Assembly: GCA_022773585.1 (NCBI GenBank)
Contig: JALEZZ010000004.1
Location: 1 to 40,692 of the forward strand
Source of the DNA: Selenomonas sp.
GTDB lineage: Bacteria; Bacillota; Negativicutes; Selenomonadales; Selenomonadaceae
DNA: 40,692 nt
Direction: 5' to 3'
In this document: piece after piece, positions 20,235 to 29,595 of the stretch
Layout of the letters: each line of letters starts with the position of its first letter
Numbering within the stretch: position 1 is the stretch's first letter
Position numbers and translations under genes: made by a program
The notes under the pieces: generated by a model
Database searches by the model: none
Seen by the model: only the letters and a program-made list of their open reading frames with translations
Told to the model about the DNA's origin: nothing

Positions 20235-21224
20235 TTAGTCCTGATACCCGTCCGGATGCTTCTGATGCCACGTCCATGCCGTGCCGATGACCTGCTCGAC
20301 ATTCGTGTAGCGCGGCTTCCAGCCGAGAATCTTCTTTGCCTTCTCGCTCGACGCGATGAGCTGGGCCGGGTCGCCGGCGCGGCGTGCGCCCATCTCGACC
20401 TTGATGTCCTTGCCCGTGGCCTTCTTCGCAGCCTCGATCATCTCTTTGACCGAGAAGCCCTGGCCGTTGCCGAGGTTGAAGATGTTGCTCTTGCCGCCCT
20501 TGCGCAGGTATTCAAGCGCGAGGACGTGGGCGTCGGCGAGATCGATGACGTGGATATAGTCGCGCAGGCATGTGCCGTCCGGCGTCGGATAGTCGTCGCC
20601 AAAGACGGTGATGTGGTCGCGCTTGCCAAGGGGAACCTGAAGAATCAGCGGGATGAGGTGCGTCTCGGGATGATGATCTTCGCCGATGGAGCCGTCATCG
20701 AGCGCGCCTGCTGCATTGAAGTAGCGGAGCGACACGTAGCGGATGCCGTCGGCACGGCTGACCCACTTCATCATCTTCTCCATCGTGCGCTTCGTCTCGC
20801 CGTACGTGTTCGTCGGGTTCGTCTCGTCATCCTCCATGATGGGGATGCGCTTCGGCTCGCCGTAGACGGCAGCCGTGGACGAGAAGACGATTTTGTCGAC
20901 GTGATGGCGCACCATGGCTTCGAGGAGCACCTGCATGCCATAGACGTTGTTGTTGAAATACTTCAGAGGCTTTTCCATGCTCTCGCCGACGAGCGAGTTC
21001 GCTGCGAAATGGATGACAGCCTCGATCTTGTTCTCATCGAAAATCTTGTCGAGCACGGCCGCATCGCGGATGTCGCCCTCGTAGAATTTCGCTCTCGGGT
21101 TGATGGCTCCGCGATGGCCGGTCTGGAGGTTGTCGACGATGACGACGTCCTCGCCTTTCGCCACGAGCTGATGAACCGCATGGGAACCGATGTAGCCGGC
21201 ACCGCCGCAAACGAGAATTGACAT
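20235..21224 (-). CDS. galE: UDP-glucose 4-epimerase
   Basis: This 329-residue extended short-chain dehydrogenase interconverts UDP-galactose and UDP-glucose. It shows the NAD-binding GGAGYIGSH, FSSTAAVYGEP (catalytic Ser region), TYGETKRTMEKM (YxxxK), RYFNAAGA and DYIHVIDLADAH. ATG 21224 is preferred because AAGGA lies 10 nt upstream; the ATG at 21233 would sit 1 nt from the site. It follows galK after 200 bp that hold a double-hairpin repeat and a weak promoter. Confidence 0.95.
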   Translation of the reverse strand: MSILVCGGAGYIGSHAVHQLVAKGEDVVIVDNLQTGHRGAINPRAKFYEGDIRDAAVLDKIFDENKIEAVIHFAANSLVGESMEKPLKYFNNNVYGMQVLLEAMVRHHVDKIVFSSTAAVYGEPKRIPIMEDDETNPTNTYGETKRTMEKMMKWVSRADGIRYVSLRYFNAAGALDDGSIGEDHHPETHLIPLILQVPLGKRDHITVFGDDYPTPDGTCLRDYIHVIDLADAHVLALEYLRKGGKSNIFNLGNGQGFSVKEMIEAAKKATGKDIKVEMGARRAGDPAQLIASSEKAKKILGWKPRYTNVEQVIGTAWTWHQKHPDGYQD

Positions 21225-21254
21225 GGATACCATTTCCTTTCCTTAGCATTTTCT

Positions 21255-21260
21255 ATTGTA
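21255..21260 (-). promoter_or_regulatory. possible weak galE promoter (-10 box)
   Basis: Minus-strand TACAAT lies in an AT-rich stretch about 30 bp before the galE start, but no good -35 hexamer stands 17 bp upstream. It could be an internal promoter that keeps galE-galT on when galK is repressed. Confidence 0.3.
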
Positions 21261-21366
21261 ACATCATTTGATATGTTTTTCTAGTAAATTTTCAGTAAAT
21301 CGGTACAGAATTTTCTTTTCGCACCCGCGGAAGTTTCGTCCTGCATTTTGATGGGACATGCAGGGG

Positions 21367-21416
21367 ACTCCCCCCGCCCTTCGGGCCCGTCCCCCCCTCT
21401 AGAGGGGGGGGGCTGA
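21367..21416. repeat. double-hairpin intergenic repeat (galK-galE gap)
   Basis: ACTCCCCCC, then the small hairpin GCCCTTCGGGC, then a long C-run/G-run hairpin (CCCCCCCTCTAGAGGGGGGG), ending GGCTGA. It is a single copy of the family that also occurs at 22862, 31515, 24997 and within 4521-4712. Confidence 0.65.
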
Positions 21417-21424
21417 CTGCGGGG

Positions 21425-22612
<1,188 letters not shown>

Positions 22613-22664
22613 GGATGTTTCCTCCTCATTCTCACTCTGCCGTGCTTTGCATCGGCTTCGAAGT

Positions 22665-22680
22665 TGTAAACGTTTTCCGA
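22665..22680. promoter_or_regulatory. LacI-family operator in the galK leader
   Basis: TGTAAACGTTTTCCGA fits the LacI-family/cre consensus TGNAANCGNTTNCA except for the last base. It lies downstream of the galK -10 box in the 5' leader, where a bound repressor could block elongation. Confidence 0.6.
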
Positions 22681-22746
22681 TAAGGTTTGAAAGAAAAGCA
22701 ACGCCGAAGAGCGGGTTGCTTTTTCTCTCTTTATTTCCTATTTGTT

Positions 22747-22775
22747 ATTGTAGAACATCGGAAAGCGTTTGTCAA
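22747..22775 (-). promoter_or_regulatory. galK promoter with internal operator
   Basis: On the minus strand a perfect -35 TTGACA (22775-22770) and -10 TACAAT (22752-22747) are exactly 17 bp apart. A LacI-type half-palindrome, ACAAACGCTTTCCGA, overlaps the -35 and fills the spacer, so binding would exclude RNA polymerase. Confidence 0.8.
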
Positions 22776-22783
22776 TGTGTTTT

Positions 22784-22799
22784 TGTAAACGGTTTCCGA
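22784..22799. promoter_or_regulatory. LacI-family operator upstream of the galK promoter
   Basis: TGTAAACGGTTTCCGA is nearly the same word as the operator at 22665 and lies 9 bp upstream of the -35 box. Three such sites over 135 bp would allow cooperative binding or looping by the LacI-type regulator of the operon, or CcpA. Confidence 0.6.
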
Positions 22800-22861
22800 T
22801 TTTTTTCGGTGTGAAAGCCTTTCGTTACTACGTGCGACTTGTTTGGCTTTCGCATCCTACT

Positions 22862-22909
22862 ACTCCCCCTGCCGCTTCGCGGCCCTCCCCCCTCAATGAG
22901 GGGGGCTGA
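22862..22909. repeat. double-hairpin intergenic repeat (GH53-galK gap)
   Basis: ACTCCCCCT, hairpin GCCGCTTCGCGGC, then CCTCCCCCCTC and GAGGGGGG around a 3-nt loop, ending CTGA. It lies 10 bp past the endo-galactanase stop and may help end that transcript, although no T-run follows. Confidence 0.65.
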
Positions 22910-22918
22910 GGATGGTCG

Positions 22919-24778
22919 TCATTCCTGCCGATAAAATTCGAAGTTGTCGAGCGAGCCCCAGGTGCCGGCCGGCGCATCGAGCGCCACGCCGATTGTGGCC
23001 TTGCCGTTCTTCACTTCGACATCCTTGATCTCAGTCGGCTGCCATTTGTTCCAGCCCGTGTCCTTGATGTCCACGGCCTTGCGCTCGCCATTCGTCTCGA
23101 TGAAGAGCTGGTAGGCGTTCTGTCCGCCGCCGCCCGCTGTCAGGACTTTGACCGTGTACTTGCCGTCTTTAAGGCCCGTGAAGGACTGCGTCGCCGTAAC
23201 GCGGAACGCCTTGTCGCTCCAGTAGTGCATCGCGGACTTGCCGAGCGCGTCGCCGCCCTTGCTGACGACGTCCATCACGCCCGTATCGCCTGTGACCGTC
23301 CAGCCGTCGAGGCTGCCGCTGTCATCAAAGTCGCCATTCTTGACGAGGTCGACTTTCTTGATGACATGCACCGTGCCCTTGACGGGAACCGCCTTGCCGT
23401 CGACCGTGACGGTGCCCTTGACGCTTTGGTCGCCCGTCTTCTGGAACACAGGCGCGGCGTCCTGCCAGGCAATCGGCAGGTTTTCGGAATGGTCGTCGCT
23501 GAACGTCACGCGGACGGTCGCGGGCAGCTGCACGGGCGCGCCGAGGCCGCCTTCGACGGCGATGCTGTCGACTTCCTTGAACTTCGGCGCGACGGCCTTG
23601 GCCGTCTTGTCGCTGACATCCTTGTAGACGTCCCACGATGCGAGCGCCTTGCCGTTTTTGTCGAACATCGCGAGGTTGTCCCATTCATCGCCCTCGCCGG
23701 TCTTCCAGCCAGCACCGGGGACTGCATACCAGTCCGGTTCCCAGTAGAACATGCCGGTGCCGCGGCCGTTCGGGACATTCGCGAGGCGCTCCATGACGGC
23801 GCGCAGGCCCGTCGCCTGTCCCTGCACGGTCGAGCGGAAGCCGCCGATGCGCTCCATATTCTCGTCGTAGCAGTTCTTCATGCTGTCGAAGTTTTCATTC
23901 GTGTAGCCGAATGCTGTCTCGACGACGATGACGTCTTTGTCGTAGCGCGCGCTGATGTCATCGAGGTTCTGCTGGAGCTCTGAGAGCGTGCCATGCCAGA
24001 ACGGATAGTACGAGAGGCCGATGACGTCGAAATCCGTCACGCCGTTCTTCTTCAGCGAATCGAAGAAGCGCTGGTAGAGCGCGTTGTCGCCGCCGTCCGG
24101 CAGATGCACCATGAGCTGGATGCTGCGGTCGGGGTCGGCTTCGCGCACGGCCTTGAGCCCTGCGTCCATCAGGCGCGCAAAGGCCTTGTCGCCATCCGCC
24201 GACGGCAGCTTGCCGATGGGCCAGAGCATGCCGTTCTTGATCTCGTTGCCGATCTGGATCATCTCGGGCTCGCAGCCTGCGTCCTGGAAATCTTTGACGA
24301 CCTGCTTCGTGTAGTCGTGGACATGCTGGACAAGCTGGTCTTCGTTATCGTTCTCCCAGGCCTTCGGCGTGTACTGCTTCGCAGGGTCGGCCCACCAGTC
24401 GCTGTAGTGGAAATCAATCAGCACCTTGAGGCCGAGCGCATGGGCGCGCTTCGTCATTTCGATGGCGCGCGCCTCGTCCGTGTTGCCGCCGCCGCCCGGA
24501 CCGGCCTTCGGGTCGTTCCAGATGCGCAGGCGGATCCAGTTGATACCATGGTTCTTCATGATCTGGAGCTCGTCCATCTGCGTTCCATCGACATCGTAGA
24601 ACTTCGCGCCGAGCTTTTCCATTTCCGGCAGCATCGACACATCCGCGCCCTTGATGAAATTCTCCGGCAGGTTCGGGATCGGGTTCACCTGCACGGCGGC
24701 ATCCGCCGTCGGCATCAGCGCAAATGTCCCAGCCGCAAGCGCCGCAAGAATCAGGGACTTTAACGTTTTCTTTTTCAT
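22919..24778 (-). CDS. exported GH53 arabinogalactan endo-beta-1,4-galactanase
   Basis: This 619-residue enzyme has a signal peptide (MKKKTLKSLILAALAAGTFA.., cut near ADA). A GH53 domain (about residues 40-395) begins FIKGADVSMLPEMEKLGAKF, with the acid/base Glu in IQIGNEIKNGMLWP and the nucleophile Glu in VIVVETAFGY. A bacterial Ig-like segment follows (VRVTFSDDHSENLPIAW). The C-terminal module (LVKNGDFDDSGSLDGW ... WGSLDNFEFYRQ) looks like a CBM61-type galactan-binding domain. It should cut beta-1,4-galactan into short galacto-oligosaccharides outside the cell or in the periplasm. ATG 24778 has GAGGTG upstream. Neighbours (porin, lac PTS, gal genes) support galactan use. Confidence 0.92.
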   Translation of the reverse strand: MKKKTLKSLILAALAAGTFALMPTADAAVQVNPIPNLPENFIKGADVSMLPEMEKLGAKFYDVDGTQMDELQIMKNHGINWIRLRIWNDPKAGPGGGGNTDEARAIEMTKRAHALGLKVLIDFHYSDWWADPAKQYTPKAWENDNEDQLVQHVHDYTKQVVKDFQDAGCEPEMIQIGNEIKNGMLWPIGKLPSADGDKAFARLMDAGLKAVREADPDRSIQLMVHLPDGGDNALYQRFFDSLKKNGVTDFDVIGLSYYPFWHGTLSELQQNLDDISARYDKDVIVVETAFGYTNENFDSMKNCYDENMERIGGFRSTVQGQATGLRAVMERLANVPNGRGTGMFYWEPDWYAVPGAGWKTGEGDEWDNLAMFDKNGKALASWDVYKDVSDKTAKAVAPKFKEVDSIAVEGGLGAPVQLPATVRVTFSDDHSENLPIAWQDAAPVFQKTGDQSVKGTVTVDGKAVPVKGTVHVIKKVDLVKNGDFDDSGSLDGWTVTGDTGVMDVVSKGGDALGKSAMHYWSDKAFRVTATQSFTGLKDGKYTVKVLTAGGGGQNAYQLFIETNGERKAVDIKDTGWNKWQPTEIKDVEVKNGKATIGVALDAPAGTWGSLDNFEFYRQE

Positions 24779-24805
24779 TGTTGGTATTTCACCTCGGAAG
24801 CTACA

Positions 24806-25046
24806 TTTTTCATAAGGCTCCCTCTCAGAGGCGTAAAATCTCCAGTGGAGGTTTTACGGGCAGCCGAATGGCTGACTGAGGGAGTCTCACAAAATGGATT
24901 TCGTAAATTCTGGATTGTCATTTATGCGGGCTACGCATTTGCTTCTTTCGATGCCCGCATAAAACACAATCGTACATCTCATATTCCATGCTTGTGAGAC
25001 TCCCTCCGCCCTTTGGGCACCTCCCTCTGAGAGGGAGGCTCCTTCA
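24806..25046. repeat. second MITE-like long inverted repeat
   Basis: The gap between the porin and GH53 genes is almost wholly one imperfect inverted repeat of about 240 bp. Its ends are AGGCTCCCTCTCAGAGG (left) and the complement AGCCTCCCTCTCAGAGG (right), each with GAGGGAGTCTCACAA further in. The left arm carries an extra hairpin, CGTAAAATCTCCAGTGGAG and its partner. The centre has a perfect 11-bp stem, TTTATGCGGGC (24921-24931) with GCCCGCATAAA (24953-24963), flanked by GATTGT/ACAATC. No coding capacity is seen. Ends and the central GGATTGT relate it to the element at 4521-4712. Confidence 0.7.
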
Positions 25047-25052
25047 AAAGCA

Positions 25053-26429
25053 TCAGAAGCAGTACGACAGCGCGACGTAGCCGGTCGGGTCGTAGTTCGA
25101 GAAGCCAGCGTAGTTCTTGTCATACGGCTTCAGCCAGTAGCACGTCGCTTCGAGGTTGACATTGTCGGAGAGCATGCGGCCCATGCCGAGGCCGAAGCCG
25201 CGCGAGCCGTTGCCGTTGATGGCGTCGCTGCCCGCGATGTTCAGGCGGTGCGGCCATGCGCGGCCTTCGACGGAGCCGCCGCCGAGCGCGAAGTACTCGC
25301 CATAGATCTGATACGTGCCGCCCTTCACCCAGTAGCCCGTGGGGCTGCCGTACGTCACGCGCGCCCAGAAGCCGCTCTTGTCGCGCATGCAGCCGGCGTT
25401 GTTGCGCACGTACTCGGCGATGAGGTTCCAGCGCGGCAGGAACTGCGTGTTGAAGCCGATCGCGTACTGGTTGAACTTGTAATCGTCTTCCTTCGTGCCG
25501 TCGCTGAGCGTGTTTTCCGTGTTCGTGTGCAGGAACGCGGCCGTGAGCTGCGTCGCCTTGCTCGGCTGGACTTTGAGGTTGCCGAACGTCGTCCAGATGT
25601 TGCTGTTCTGCCAGCCCTCAGCCGAGATGTCGCCGTAGCCGAGCATGAGGCTCGTCTTCGGGCCGAACTGATGCTCGACATAGAAGCCATCGACCGGATT
25701 CTCCCAGTAGAGCAGGCCCTGGCCGAGGCTGATCTGCGTGCGGCCGATCGACGTCGTCGTGCCCGCGTTGTGCCAGTTCAGGCTCATCTTGTCGAGGCGG
25801 AACGAATCCTGGTTGTTCCAGCTCTTGCCCCAGTCGTTGTAGTTCTGCTCGCCGCCCCAGCCTTTGTACTGGTCGCTCTTGTCTTCGTACTTCAGGCGGC
25901 CGTCGACGGTCAGGTTCTTCGCGGGCTCGCCATAGATGCCGAGGCGCACGCGCTTCTCGAAATGGCTGACCTTGCCGACCTCGCTCTTGTCATGGCCGGC
26001 CATGTTCTTGTTCATGAAATAGCGGAAACGTGCATCGCCGTACATCTTGAAGCTGGACTGTTTGGCCTTGAGGTCCTTCACATCGCTTTCCACAGCGGTG
26101 AGACGCACCTCCATGTCCTTGAGTTCCTGCGCGTACTCGCGTTCGAGCTTGTTGATGACGCCCTTGTCCTGCAGCTCGGCCGTACCGTACTTCTCAGCGG
26201 CTTTTGCGACGATGGCCGCCATCTCGTAGCGGTTCATCGTCTTGTCGCCTTGGAACGTGCCGTCGCCATAGCCCTCGATGACGCCGTCGCGGGCGAGCAT
26301 CGCGAGCGCATCGTACGACCAATGATCTTTCGGCACGTCCGTGAACGGATTCGCCTCTGCGGCAAAGGCCGTCGATGCGGAAAGCGTCGTGGCGGCGAGA
26401 ACGGCAGCAATCAGAACTTTCTTTTTCAT
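25053..26429 (-). CDS. OmpM-type outer-membrane porin with SLH domain
   Basis: This 458-residue protein has a signal peptide ending FAAEA. One S-layer-homology domain follows (NPFTDVPKDHWSYDALAML ... MNRYEMAAIV, residues about 27-80), which in Negativicutes binds polyaminated peptidoglycan. A coiled coil (about 95-130) and a beta-barrel rich in alternating aromatic strands end in ALSYCF; the terminal Phe is an outer-membrane insertion signal. It tethers the outer membrane to the wall and forms a pore. ATG 26429 follows AGGAGG. Placed between the PTS gene and the GH53 gene, it may admit galacto-oligosaccharides; that specificity is inferred from position only. Confidence 0.93.
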   Translation of the reverse strand: MKKKVLIAAVLAATTLSASTAFAAEANPFTDVPKDHWSYDALAMLARDGVIEGYGDGTFQGDKTMNRYEMAAIVAKAAEKYGTAELQDKGVINKLEREYAQELKDMEVRLTAVESDVKDLKAKQSSFKMYGDARFRYFMNKNMAGHDKSEVGKVSHFEKRVRLGIYGEPAKNLTVDGRLKYEDKSDQYKGWGGEQNYNDWGKSWNNQDSFRLDKMSLNWHNAGTTTSIGRTQISLGQGLLYWENPVDGFYVEHQFGPKTSLMLGYGDISAEGWQNSNIWTTFGNLKVQPSKATQLTAAFLHTNTENTLSDGTKEDDYKFNQYAIGFNTQFLPRWNLIAEYVRNNAGCMRDKSGFWARVTYGSPTGYWVKGGTYQIYGEYFALGGGSVEGRAWPHRLNIAGSDAINGNGSRGFGLGMGRMLSDNVNLEATCYWLKPYDKNYAGFSNYDPTGYVALSYCF

Positions 26430-26478
26430 TCTTGTTTCCTCCTAGTTTCCCCATATTCTTTTGAAAAAAGGCATAGAA

Positions 26479-26536
26479 AAAGCAAGCATCGCTTTCGCGC
26501 CAAAATGGGACGGATGTTCAAGTGCGTGCTTGCTTT
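26479..26536 (-). terminator. terminator after lacE
   Basis: AAAGCAAGCA (26479-26488) and TGCTTGCTTT (26527-26536) form a perfect 10-bp stem around a 38-nt loop; TTTTTCTATGCCTTTTTT follows on the minus strand. It separates lacE from the porin gene and lies in the porin's upstream region. The loop is long, so a partial terminator is possible. Confidence 0.6.
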
Positions 26537-26571
26537 ATTCTATTGTTTCCGAAGCGATGACGGACGAGGCG

Positions 26572-28311
26572 TCAGGCCATGCAGGCGAGAGCGAAGTCGA
26601 GCGCCTTTTCCGGATCGCGGGTCAGGCCGACGTACTGGCGGCCGCTCGTCGTCGCGCTCTTGACGCCCTGCTCGTCGCAGTCGTGCTTGAGCTCGTCATA
26701 CATGGAGGCCATCTGCGGTGCGAGGACGATGAGGTCGTAGTCGCTGATGATGTCCTTGTGCTGGCCATACGCCATGGCGATGGCTTCGACATGCGCGCCG
26801 CGCTTTTCCGCGCCCTTGTCGATGGCTTTCGCGAGCATGGAGCTCGTCGCGCCCGAAGCGCAGAGGACGAGGACGTGCTTCTCGCTGCCGTTCCCTGCAT
26901 CAGAGGCAGCAGATGCGTCCGCAGCGACAGCCGGAGCCGGTTTCTTCTCGACGGCTTCGCCTGCTTCTGCTTTTTCTGCAGCGGCATAGGCATCGGCCGG
27001 GATGGCAGCATCTTCATCGTCGGCAGCGATTTCGCCATTGGCGATGGCCGTCTCGCGAGCGACGAGCTGCGTGTCATAGACGCGGAAGAACGGATAGTAG
27101 AGAACGGCATCGACAATCAGGAGCAGCGGTGCGAGGACGAATGCGAGCTTTGCGAAGCCCGTCGCAATCACGAGGCCGATCGGGGCCAGCGTCGTCCACG
27201 GCAGGATGTAGATGAAGGAGTTCATGCCGAGGTTGTCGACGAAGAACTTGAAAATCCAGACATTCGCAATCGGAGCTGCGATGAACGGAACGAAGAGCAC
27301 CGGGTTCAGCACGATCGGCGCGCCGAAGAGAATCGGCTCGTTGACGGCGAAGCAGACCGGGATGATTGATGCGCGGCCGACCGCCTTGAGCTGTTTCGAC
27401 TTTGCGATGAAGGCGCACATCGCGCAGAACATGAGCGTTGCGCCCGTGCCGCCGAGCGTGGCGACGAAGTAGGACGTCGGATGCGTGAGGATGTTCGTGG
27501 CATGGCCGCCTGCCGTGACAATCTGCAGGTTGGCCTCGATGTTGGCGATGTAGATGGCCGTGACGGCAGGCTCGACGATGGACGGGCCGTGGATGCCGAC
27601 GAACCAGAACATGGCCATAGCGCCATAGATGATCGCGATGCCGATGTAGCCATCCGCGGCGACAAACAGCGGCTTGAAGAGCTCGAGGATCCAGGCGGAG
27701 AAGAGCATGCCCGTCGCATTCTTGAACACGACCGAGCCGGCCCAGAAGACGAAGACGGCGACGGAAAGCGGAATCAGGTCGGCAAACGTTTGCGCGATGT
27801 AGTGCGGAACTTCATCCGGCAGCTTGATCGTAATGTTGCGCGAAACGAAGAACTTGTAGATGTTCGGCACGAGGAACGCGACGACGAATGCGGAGAGCAG
27901 GCCTTTCGAGCCCATGAAGTCGGCCGACCAGCCACCCTTGATCGGCTCGACCGCGAGGAGCATCATGCAGATGATCGAGACGATCATGACCGACGTGTCA
28001 TTGATCTGGCGCAGCTTCGGCAGCTTGTGGTTGATGCTGCCTGTGAGGCTTTTCGCAATTGTCGCAACCATCAAGAGCGCCAAGATGCCCATGGATGCGT
28101 TGTACGCGAGCCAGAGGACGCTGCTGACATTGTCCGGCCACTTGTAGCCGAAGATCTCCGGCACGCAGGCGACGAGGATGAACAGTGACGAGAACAGGAT
28201 GACCGGGATGCAGCTGACAAAGCCGTCTCGGATCGCCCGCAAGTACGGGTTGTTGGAAACCTTTTCGAAGAATGGCTTCATGGTTTCCACGAGCTTGATG
28301 AGCTTTTCCAT
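26572..28311 (-). CDS. lacE: lactose-type PTS transporter, fused EIIC-EIIB
   Basis: This 579-residue membrane permease has an EIIC domain (about residues 1-430) of the lactose/cellobiose class with many transmembrane helices (e.g. GFVSCIPVILFSSLFILVA) and the conserved VGIHGPSIVEP and CFAVNEPILFGAPIVLNP. An Ala/Glu/Asp-rich linker (about 440-475) leads to an EIIB domain with the phosphorylated Cys484 in VLVLCASGATSSML. It imports and phosphorylates lactose-like galactosides using LacF. ATG 28311 follows AGGAAGGG. It is separated from lacABFG by an rpn gene but carries the same promoter and operator layout as lacA. Confidence 0.93.
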   Translation of the reverse strand: MEKLIKLVETMKPFFEKVSNNPYLRAIRDGFVSCIPVILFSSLFILVACVPEIFGYKWPDNVSSVLWLAYNASMGILALLMVATIAKSLTGSINHKLPKLRQINDTSVMIVSIICMMLLAVEPIKGGWSADFMGSKGLLSAFVVAFLVPNIYKFFVSRNITIKLPDEVPHYIAQTFADLIPLSVAVFVFWAGSVVFKNATGMLFSAWILELFKPLFVAADGYIGIAIIYGAMAMFWFVGIHGPSIVEPAVTAIYIANIEANLQIVTAGGHATNILTHPTSYFVATLGGTGATLMFCAMCAFIAKSKQLKAVGRASIIPVCFAVNEPILFGAPIVLNPVLFVPFIAAPIANVWIFKFFVDNLGMNSFIYILPWTTLAPIGLVIATGFAKLAFVLAPLLLIVDAVLYYPFFRVYDTQLVARETAIANGEIAADDEDAAIPADAYAAAEKAEAGEAVEKKPAPAVAADASAASDAGNGSEKHVLVLCASGATSSMLAKAIDKGAEKRGAHVEAIAMAYGQHKDIISDYDLIVLAPQMASMYDELKHDCDEQGVKSATTSGRQYVGLTRDPEKALDFALACMA

Positions 28312-28442
28312 TCTTTTTCCCTTCCTTTTCGGAACCTTAGCAGATGTGGAACGTGTCTTTGAATTGATGAGATTCAATCATGATTGCTGTCGCAGGGAAA
28401 TCGCTTTCTTTATTCCGTTCGCTTTCTCCCTTTGATGGTTTC

Positions 28443-28494
28443 ATTATACTTCGCATTCATTCCCTCTTGTTTTCATAGTTTGAAAATGTTTTCA
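28443..28494 (-). promoter_or_regulatory. lacE promoter with palindromic operator
   Basis: Minus-strand -10 TATAAT is at 28448-28443; no good -35 box is present. The inverted repeat TTTTCATAGTTTGAAAA (28470-28486) overlaps a second one, TGAAAATGTTTTCA (28481-28494), a cre-like word with TG instead of the central CG. The operator edge lies 22 bp from the -10 box, the same as at lacA. A weak -35 plus an operator there suggests an activator. Confidence 0.65.
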
Positions 28495-28555
28495 GGAAAC
28501 GCATCAAAGCAATGCATCATCCTGGGGATAGGCGGTTTATAAACCTACACAAAGC

Positions 28556-28593
28556 AAGAAATTGGCTGTTACAACTGCAACAGCCAATTTCTT
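28556..28593 (-). terminator. terminator hairpin after the second rpn gene
   Basis: AAGAAATTGGCTGTT and AACAGCCAATTTCTT form a perfect 15-bp stem with an 8-nt loop, about 110 bp past the rpn stop; on the minus strand TTGCTTTG follows. The 28594-28703 stretch shows no gene. Confidence 0.65.
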
Positions 28594-28703
28594 TATGCCT
28601 TCCATATCGTCCGAACCCGAAATACGCCTGCCTCCCCAATATCGTCTGTACCGCACACGGATTCTCTGCCGAGGCTTTCATCGCGTTGTCGCTGCTCGCG
28701 TGC

Positions 28704-28910
28704 TTAAAGCATCGCAAGGATTTTCGGCTGAAGTTCTGCCGGAATTTTCAGGAGTTCCATTGCCTTTTCTTTCGTGCAATGAAGTGTCTCCATCAGCGAC
28801 CGTGCCGATTCGACTTTTCCATTGATTTCGCCCTCAACTTTGCCGTTTTCATGAGCCTCTTCCATCCAATATTTTTTTGCATCTTTGATATTCCATTTCA
28901 ATCTGAACAT
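28704..28910 (-). CDS. candidate internal C-terminal product of the second rpn
   Basis: AGGAGG (28924-28919) stands 8 nt before an in-frame ATG at 28910, giving 68 residues starting MFRLKWNIKD. The site aligns with that in the other rpn (KEVIDMFRLKW against EEVADMITWKW) with the same spacing. This matches the intragenic RpnS antitoxin idea reported for E. coli Rpn proteins. The Lys-Glu-Val codons could produce the site by chance. Confidence 0.45.
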   Translation of the reverse strand: MFRLKWNIKDAKKYWMEEAHENGKVEGEINGKVESARSLMETLHCTKEKAMELLKIPAELQPKILAML

Positions 28911-29567
28911 ATCGATAACCTCCTTGCCGTTCTTTGCGAGGAAATTTGTCAGGATGCCTGCTTTCTTGCAATCGTCGATTGCCTTGGCGATAGCGACATC
29001 GTCATCGCCACTTTCCTTCTTATACTCTTGGATAAGATGAACGAGATAGCTGTAGCCGTAGAGCGGCTCGCAAGATTGCAGGATTTCGTTCTTCTCGTTG
29101 TAGGAAATGTCGATGACATGGACGCGGATTTCGAGATCTCCGTCCTTCTCTGCAAACGCATCCGACAGTTTGAGTTCCTCACGGAATTTCTGCTGCGGCC
29201 TGCCGTTGTAGAGCATATAGAACTTCGGCGTCGGGATTTTGACGAGCGCTTCTTGGTACATCGCCTTTTGGGCTTCGATGATCTTGATGATCTTGGAATA
29301 AACGTGATCGGCATACGGCAACATCCTGAGCGGGATATTTTCGTTCCACGTACTCTGATGTTCCATGAGAACGACGACGCGCTGCTTCCAGAGGAACGAG
29401 AGGTCGTTTCTCTGGCTGTCGGTAAAAACATTGCGAAGTGTCGTGAGTTTGATGTCCTTGGCGAAGATGTCATCTTCTGGCCGGATGGCTTGGTAAAGAC
29501 TCGCGAGTTCTCGCTTGTTGTGGAAGAGTTTTCGGAAAACGGAGTCTTTGTATTGCCGATTCGCCAT
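28704..29567 (-). CDS. second Rpn-family PD-(D/E)XK nuclease
   Basis: This 287-residue paralogue of the gene at 4851-5699 is collinear through the core: MANRQYKDSVFRKLF, RNDLSFLW (D55), VVVLMEHQST (E69, Q71) and NIPLRMLPY, with a helical C-terminus. ATG 29567 follows AGGAGG by 7 nt, and a good promoter lies just upstream. It sits between the lacG terminator and lacE, with its own promoter and terminator, so it looks like a self-contained insert splitting the lac genes. It has no visible part in sugar use. Confidence 0.87.
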   Translation of the reverse strand: MANRQYKDSVFRKLFHNKRELASLYQAIRPEDDIFAKDIKLTTLRNVFTDSQRNDLSFLWKQRVVVLMEHQSTWNENIPLRMLPYADHVYSKIIKIIEAQKAMYQEALVKIPTPKFYMLYNGRPQQKFREELKLSDAFAEKDGDLEIRVHVIDISYNEKNEILQSCEPLYGYSYLVHLIQEYKKESGDDDVAIAKAIDDCKKAGILTNFLAKNGKEVIDMFRLKWNIKDAKKYWMEEAHENGKVEGEINGKVESARSLMETLHCTKEKAMELLKIPAELQPKILAML

Positions 29568-29595
29568 GCCCGCGCCTCCTACGATTTCTGATTCT

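Noticed and set aside
26430..26571. 26479-26536 hairpin as a small RNA gene
   Set aside because: A 10-bp stem followed by T-runs just after lacE is explained more simply as a terminator; no separate promoter is evident.
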